From NCBI GenBank assembly GCA_036873755.1, contig JAVTVY010018903.1, forward strand, positions 1 through 64,000: a DNA stretch of 64,000 bases. Direction: 5' to 3'. The position numbers and the translations under genes were made by a program. The notes under the pieces are model-generated. The model saw only the letters and a program-made list of their open reading frames with translations. It was not told the DNA's origin and searched no databases. Every line of letters begins with the position of its first letter. Position 1 is the first letter of the stretch. Below, piece after piece: positions 58,244 through 64,000 of this stretch. This DNA is from Hanleya hanleyi (taxonomy: Eukaryota; Mollusca; Polyplacophora; Lepidopleurida; Hanleyidae).

Positions 58244-58418
58244 CTTGACGCTGATTGGTCAATAAGTCGAACAACAACAACACGTGCCATTTTGCTATGG
58301 CGGAATTAAAACACAGGGCGCTTTTGTTGCTCTGACTGTCGTGTGACTGTTTGATAAAAAGTGAATTTCTCTTAAAATATAGGTTTTCGAGTTGTTTTAT
58401 TGACCAATCAGCGTCAAG
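58244..58418. repeat. Short MITE-like inverted repeat
   Basis: A 21-bp perfect inverted pair, CTTGACGCTGATTGGTCAAT plus A at 58244-58264 and its complement at 58398-58418, with a 133-bp non-coding interior. CCAAT-type boxes lie inside both arms. Outer GGC(G/C)A(G/C)-like bases also agree weakly. No target duplication resolved. Confidence 0.6.
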
Positions 58419-59292
58419 CGTGGCCTAATCTACGCCCGGTGATTCCGGGACCACATGGAGATGCAGGAAATCAGGGTTATTGACTAATATATGCCCAGTG
58501 GTACGTCCAGGGTTAAAGAAAAATCAGTAAAAAAAAAATCCTGTAAAGTTGACCTGCCTAACATTTTCGAATTCCATTCCAGTTTTCCATGACCTGCAAT
58601 AAAATTCAACCAGACGCGAAATTCCATTACTTTCAAGACTTTTCTCTGGAAAATGTGGTTTTCACGATCCGCCATTTTCCTGTTTGGTTCTACACAAGTG
58701 GGGCTTTACGGTAGTTGTCGTAAAAAGCAAGCAGACAAACGAGGGCTGACCTAATCTTAGACATGACCATAATAACATTGCATTACAGACAACTCAAAGG
58801 TTGGTAATTCTCATATCAGTCAAGGGAGATAATACAGCAGAAAAAAGTGTGAGCTGATCAGAAACAAAAGTTTTTGTTTGCCTAATTACAGGATTCAACT
58901 GACCATACATCTTGACTAACCAGACAGAAGGGTCAGATCAGATACCATACCAGTGTATGCATAATTAGCAAAGCAATGTACCATACATATGCTAATTAAT
59001 GTAACAAGTAAGAGACAGTCTTTTGTATTAACCATTAGATTACCCTGATAACCAAATTGTAAAACTTTTCATAGTCTTATTAGACCTGCCCTCCTGGTGC
59101 CGAGGGTGATATCATGTAGGGTATATTCAAAGGCGGCGACTATGATGGGAGATGGGTATTAGTGTCATTTAAAGGTTCATAAAGGATAGACCCACCGGGT
59201 ATGTAATATGCCTATAATAATTTCATTTACTTTATTTCACTGAAATATTGTCATGGTTTCCCGGTAATAAAATATGATTGAACCATCTCAGA
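58419..59292. other. Unassigned spacer
   Basis: Nothing recognised. Confidence 0.4.
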
Positions 59293-59694
59293 GCAAGGGC
59301 GTCGGAAGCAAATTGGAAGTGGTACGGCCTTATGAGGCAGGGGTGGGGGGGGCTACTATAATAGCACTTCAGGCGAGTGTTGAGAGACAGCCTGGGCCCT
59401 GGAAGCTCCTGGGGTCTAGATCCCCGGAGACGCGTTCGGAGCGATTTCTGGTGAAAAATCACTCTACCAGGAAGTGTATTTTTAGTTCTTTCGTAATCCA
59501 TTAACCATGAAAACGCAATCGATGGTGGGTTTCTGCGATGCTGAATTACAAAAATATATGTACAGTTAAGTAAGCTAGACATATTCGTAGCCGATATAAT
59601 AATTATAGGCAGTGGGGTGTTAATTCATTGCACAAGTTTGTTTTTTTGCGCAAAAGTGGTACGGTACCTGCCGTACCGCTTCCGACGCCCTTGC
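59293..59694. mobile_element. hAT-like MITE, 402 bp
   Basis: 17-bp perfect terminal inverted repeats GCAAGGGCGTCGGAAGC (59293-59309, 59678-59694) with further GGTACGGC-type pairing inside. CAGAG directly flanks the CAAGGG...CCCTTG core on both sides. The interior GGCGAGTGTTGAGAG, CCTGGAAGCTCCTGGGGTC, TAGATCCCCGGAGACGCGTT matches, in reverse complement, the repeated module of the 42.6-44.3 kb element, so they are one family. Confidence 0.8.
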
Positions 59695-60589
59695 AGAGGA
59701 GTTAAGTGCCACATATTACTTCTGTTGCCCCTGAAGATAGACCAGTCCAGTCACCACTTCGAATTTGAGATCACTGATGACGGCATATTTGTCAGTCAAA
59801 TTTCACTGGTCAATGAAAATGCACACAACTAAAGAAATACCCCCTTCGTTTCTGTTCGATCCAGAATTCTGAATAGTTCAAGGTAGATTATTTTGAATAT
59901 TTCGACCACTGATACACATTGACAGCTAGGCCATCACGCAGAGAAGAGATGGAACTGTTAAACAGGCTAAAATTATCTCTGTTCTGTTACAAGTAGTTTT
60001 CCCTGCTCCTCACCCTCTCTTTTGCCACCATGATATGGCTGAACATTTATTGAAAATGAAGTTAAACCCTATTCACTCACCCTTTTTTCAGCAACTTCAA
60101 AATACATCAATAATTCAATCACAGAATGTGAACTTTTCCACCAATAAATCAAAGGGTGATCAAATCTATTGGAATCCGAAGTTGACAAAATGGCCCAAAA
60201 TCATGCAAATAATTCTTTCTTAGTAATTTTAGACGGGAATCAAAGTTATTAGAACAACTGATTCAATTGTCCACAAAAATGGGGGTGATTGAATTCTAGT
60301 AGGGTGGTTGAATTATTAGAGGAATTACCGGTGACGGGTTAAAACCCCTGCATGAACAGCCCTCACAATTAACCACGGCAATGCCGTGTTAAATGCTGGG
60401 GTAAAATCACTTAGCGACGGCACTTTTTTGCCGTAGGTCTTAATTTGGGTTGCCCTGGTGCAATTAACCGGTCAATATTTAAATAATACACGCAGGAAAT
60501 GAATTGTTTGACCCCGATTCCGCTTTAGTCCAACGCTGCCCCGCCATTGTTCTGTTCTGTATTATTTCGACAAATATATTTCCCAGCCA
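59695..60589. other. Unassigned spacer
   Basis: Nothing recognised. Confidence 0.4.
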
Positions 60590-60990
60590 GTCAGGTTTGA
60601 GGAACGAAGGGCCATAACTCTTGAAAATATAACCGAAATGCAGAGAAACTTCACGCTGCATAACTATTGGGTAGTGATCATGCAAATTTCATAAATGTCC
60701 TTACAATATTAACCGAGATCCAGCCCGAACAAGTCCCAATTAACAAAGATTTCAAGAACAAAAGGGGATATAACTCTTGAAAATATACGCGAAACACGGA
60801 GAAACTTCATGCTGCACAACTACAAAGCACTGGCCACATATCATGCAAACTTCATAATTGTCCATACAATATTAACCAAGATCCAGCTCGGACAAGTCCC
60901 AATTCACAGAGATGTCAGGAATAAAGGGCCATAGCACTTGAAAATATAAGCGAAACGCGGAAAAACTGTACGCTGCACAACTATGGGGCA
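60590..60990. repeat. ~160-bp tandem repeat, about 2.5 units
   Basis: The word GGGCCATAACTCTTGAAAAT recurs near 60609, 60764 and 60925 (spacing ~155 and 161). Each is followed by CGAAA(C/T)GC(G)GAGAAACT, TGCACAACTA, CATGCAAA(C/T)TTCATAA and GATCCAGC(C/T)CG(G/A)ACAAG. This repeat type is widespread in molluscs. Confidence 0.88.
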
Positions 60991-61758
60991 TAAAAATGTT
61001 AAACATTTGCGAAGTGCTTTTTTCTCTGATTTCAAAATCTTTGAAAACATTTCAAACAGATCGAAATTGACAAAGTTCACACCTGCTTGGCATCAATATT
61101 GCATCTACTAATACTCAATTACATGTTTTGCGAAGTTTGAGCTTGATGTGATTTGCTATTTTCAATTTTGAAAAGTGCTACAATTTCTTACAAAAACGAC
61201 AATGTCACACTACAATTCTAACCGACCCTTAAGGGCGTAGATCACGATCATTTCTAAACTATCAACTTCAGTGATTACTTGTCAGGCTATGACAAGCTGG
61301 CAGGGGGACATGGACCTTTTTGGTCGAATTTTTAGGAATATGATTTTGAAAATGGTAATGTCTCTGATGAGCCATGCATGATCCCACAGTGGCCATGATG
61401 CTTTTGTGTAAAGTTCATTTACATATTTTTAAGGTGTTGACAGTGAAGTCGACGAGACGAAATAAGTTGAGAACAAGAATGAATGAGTTGAAAATAATTT
61501 TCAAACGGAAAATGGATAAGGTCTTTTTGGCCTGATGTCGAAGGGGGGTGGGGGGATTGGGGGTGGAGATGGGAAATATCCCTGGAGGTTCATCTCTACG
61601 GTAAGGCATTTATAAGGTAGCCTTTTGTTGGAAGTGAATACGGATGTATTCATGAGAATACCACATGCATAATCTCCTGTCCATGGAGACCCCTTTGCTA
61701 TCCACCCATTGAATCTGGCAGGCCAGTTGTTTTGTCCATAGTAGGCTTCAGTCCTACT
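60991..61758. other. Unassigned spacer
   Basis: Nothing recognised apart from a G-run near 61545. Confidence 0.4.
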
Positions 61759-61769
61759 CACTTTGGAAC

Positions 61770-62060
61770 GGGTGGTTGAGTGGGTTCAGGTTCCTGTTGC
61801 TTCAATGCATTTTGCTGAGAAGCAACAGGAACTTGATAATGTGATGTGTAGCACTGTAATATCACTTGTCTTTATTGCACCATGTAAGCGTCCTGTCTGT
61901 GTCTTGTGTGCTGTCCTCGATGTTTTATAGGGTGGATGGAGGATGTCTGGTTCCATGCTGTAACAGGAACGCAACTGGGCTGGGTGGTGCTTAGTTGCTT
62001 CGTCGTGATATAGCTGAAATATTGTTGAATGCGACGTTAAATTTTATTCACTCACTCACT
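61770..62060 (+). mobile_element. SINE with tRNA-like head and (ACTC)n tail
   Basis: 291 bp flanked by the 11-bp direct repeat CACTTTGGAAC (61759-61769 and 62061-62071). The head has a box A-like TGGTTGAGTGGG; box B is degenerate. The 3' part is CGTGATATAGCTGAAATATT, GAATGCGACGTTAAATTTTA and (CACT)n, the same core as the 5S SINE at 269-493 and the 3' ends of the RNase H LINE copies. Confidence 0.87.
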
Positions 62061-62071
62061 CACTTTGGAAC

Positions 62072-63245
62072 AGCTATACACATAAATGGTTAGAATTGTC
62101 GTGGCAGATATCGATGCTTTATTTTTATCCTATTTTGAGGTGTCTAGCCAACTTTTGTATGCAATTCAGCCTGTTTTGAAGAACTCAATAAACGACATTG
62201 TCATTGCCCCATAAGCACATACAAATAATCATGATCTATTCCCTTAATTAAAAAAAATAATAATAATAAAATAATGATGCCGTGGCTCCAATCCCAGAAG
62301 ATTATTCAAGATGCCAATATGTGTCATGGTTGTTGTTGCAATATGCCATTTCTGGTTTTTTCGTAAACGTTCACCAGATGCTTGGCTAATCTTTGGAGTT
62401 TGCATTAATTTTCAAGTCCATTGTGTTCCCTGGAGTATAGGCGCAACCTGTTCCGTATTTTCAAGTCATAGGTAGGCCTATAACCTTGTGTGAAAAAACC
62501 ATGTTCTATAGTTCGTTTCATTATTTTAGAAATGCCTACTGATGTAACTTCGGACTGGTATATGTTCATTGCTTTTGTGACTTTCTTTATGTGATTGCAC
62601 AGGGGCCGCGGAGCGGGGGGCGGGGCACTTTTTTGGGACCGCAATGTTTTAAGTCCAACATTTAACAGCCTCACCACTTTCAAATGCGCTCCGCGGCTCC
62701 TGTTACACAAATATTTAAATGTATTAAATACAAAGAGGACAGATGTAACAGTTTGACACTCGAGTCCTTTATTATCTCTACTATGGGAATCAAACAAATA
62801 ATATTTCTCATCACAGAAAATTACAGCAGTTTTAAAGGATCTTAAAGAATACACTCAGAAGTCCTTTTGCACCTGGGCCATAGCAGTTTCAAATGCCAAG
62901 TACATGTAGTAATCAATAGGTGCAGTCACGTGAAGCGCACAAAAAACAGTTACAGTGAATATATATTGAGTTGTTCAAGAGAAGTCGAGTTCCCAAATAA
63001 AAATGTTAAATTATCAAGCAAATGATTGTTGTGGTGTCTTGAATCGATCTATTCAAGAATGCTGGAATGCTTGCTCGACCACGTACAAACGGTACCGTAA
63101 GCGCAACGTCCATGTTAACTGCCCGTGTAAGCAAGGCACAATTCTCTTTGGATTAAAATACTCACTGGAAAGGTTATAATCAATCTGTGTTCTCCGAAAT
63201 AATACGTAGGAATCGTTGAACTTGTTCTGGTTTCGTTTTCGACAT
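62072..63245. other. Unassigned spacer
   Basis: An open frame at 62405-62854 (minus, ~149 codons) contains RGAHLKVVRLLNVGLKTL-like text but no domain I can name. The (TAA)n stretch near 62255 is low complexity. Confidence 0.35.
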
Positions 63246-64000
63246 GTCAAACTACAGATAGCCCTACAGGCACATCATATTTAGATCTATATCTCTATAA
63301 AAATGAAGCGGGCATTCTCTCTCGTCGACTTCATGACAAAAGAGATGATTACAATTTCGACATCGTAAACTATGCCTTTCTGGACAGTAATATTCCAGTG
63401 GGACCTGCATATGGCGTATACATATCTCCCTTAGTAGCATTTGCTAGATCCTGTGTTAAATGTGATGATTTTAATCAACGTCACAAAACATTGTTGCAGA
63501 AACTTATAAAACAGGGCTATTCCACCAAGCGCCTACACTCAAAGTTTCTCAAATTTGGCGATACATATCGCATGCTGATAGCAAAATACGAACGTAGCGT
63601 GCAAGATCTATGGCGCTACGTTTCGTAACTTGTGTCTAATTCCGCTTAACCCGGGGCTAGGGGCCGTATGAACCCATGTGCTTCAAGATCCTCATGGTAC
63701 TCATATGAACAGCCACAATCAAAGCGTGACTGAGATACATCTTTTTTTTAGAATACGACTCTATAACGAATATTATGGATTCAGAATACTGATCAGCGAT
63801 ACGGATTTGATATTTTTGGAACATCATGATGTCTTGCCGGCATCATTGAAAACTGTTGACCGCTTCTCTCTTGCAGGAAACAAGCCTATGTTTATGTATA
63901 CTATGATTGTCTTTTTGACTTTGGTGCTAATACTGTTATATGGAAAATGGAATAGGTCTTTGGATTATGGACGCGGATATTCTCTAATGGACGACGGCTG
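63246..64000 (+). mobile_element. Penelope-like element 3' part, runs off the window
   Basis: 5'-truncated copy starting inside the RT (TTDSPTGTSYLDLYLYKNE), then KRDDYNFDIVNYAFLDSNIP, then the last 76 codons to the stop at 63628, then the tail to the window end (GGACGACGGCTG). The RT part is uninterrupted for at least 125 codons, so this copy is relatively young. About 40 bp of the tail should lie beyond the window. Confidence 0.93.

Noticed and set aside
57924..58265. 113-codon plus-strand frame
   Set aside because: No recognisable domain, and it overlaps the 58.2 kb inverted repeat.

Overview
This window looks like repeat-dominated intergenic DNA from an animal genome, most likely a gastropod mollusc. 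The clues are SINEs whose 3' part is the molluscan-type GTTAAC-GTCGC / AGCTATAT core followed by (ACTC)n, a 5S-rRNA-headed SINE, a LINE sharing that same tail, the common molluscan tandem repeat containing GGGCCATAACTCTTG, AT-rich spacer, and several retroelement families. I found no convincing host protein gene, rRNA gene or tRNA gene. Every recognisable coding stretch is a transposable-element relic carrying frameshifts, stops or truncations. All identifications come from reading the sequence and recalling protein families; no database search was run.

Layout. 1-7 kb: a 5S-derived SINE, an unidentified coding relic (1972-2655, minus), and an 11-copy 25-bp minisatellite. 7.3-10.3 kb: the longest copy of a Penelope-like reverse-transcriptase (RT) element (minus), whose 3' tail is scattered through the window. 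11-15.5 kb: a LINE 3' end with an RNase H domain, split by one of those tails, then an L1-type ORF1 relic. 17.3-17.9 kb: a TIR-bearing MITE with sister copies at 37.8 and 56.0 kb. 19.0-23.1 kb: a foldback-like element whose inverted arms are built from ~165-bp tandem units around a ~180-bp tandem array; an RT-element tail and a solo LTR have inserted into it.

27.5-37.0 kb: the main structure, a 9.5-kb unit bounded by ~170-bp inverted terminal repeats. On the minus strand it holds two tyrosine-recombinase (YR) retroelement modules in the same orientation. One is a DIRS-like set (gag, RT, RNase H, YR). The other is a gag-like protein (SAM-like domain plus CCCH zinc finger) next to a YR whose RT has been deleted internally. 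38-45.5 kb: a second copy of the RNase H LINE, an L1/Tx1-type ORF2 relic, a hAT-like non-autonomous element, and an L1-type ORF1 relic. 49.1-49.3 kb: a perfect 91-bp-arm palindrome. 52.3-55.1 kb: another non-LTR element ending in (AGAT)n and split by a 668-bp piece of the Penelope-like element. 58-64 kb: short MITE-like elements, a ~160-bp tandem repeat, a second SINE with an 11-bp target duplication, and a further Penelope-like 3' end running off the window.

The window reads as a record of nested insertions. The Penelope-like tail landed in three different older repeats, and in two of them an uninterrupted paralogue within the window shows the empty site. The SINE and LINE 3' ends match, which suggests the LINE machinery mobilises the SINEs.
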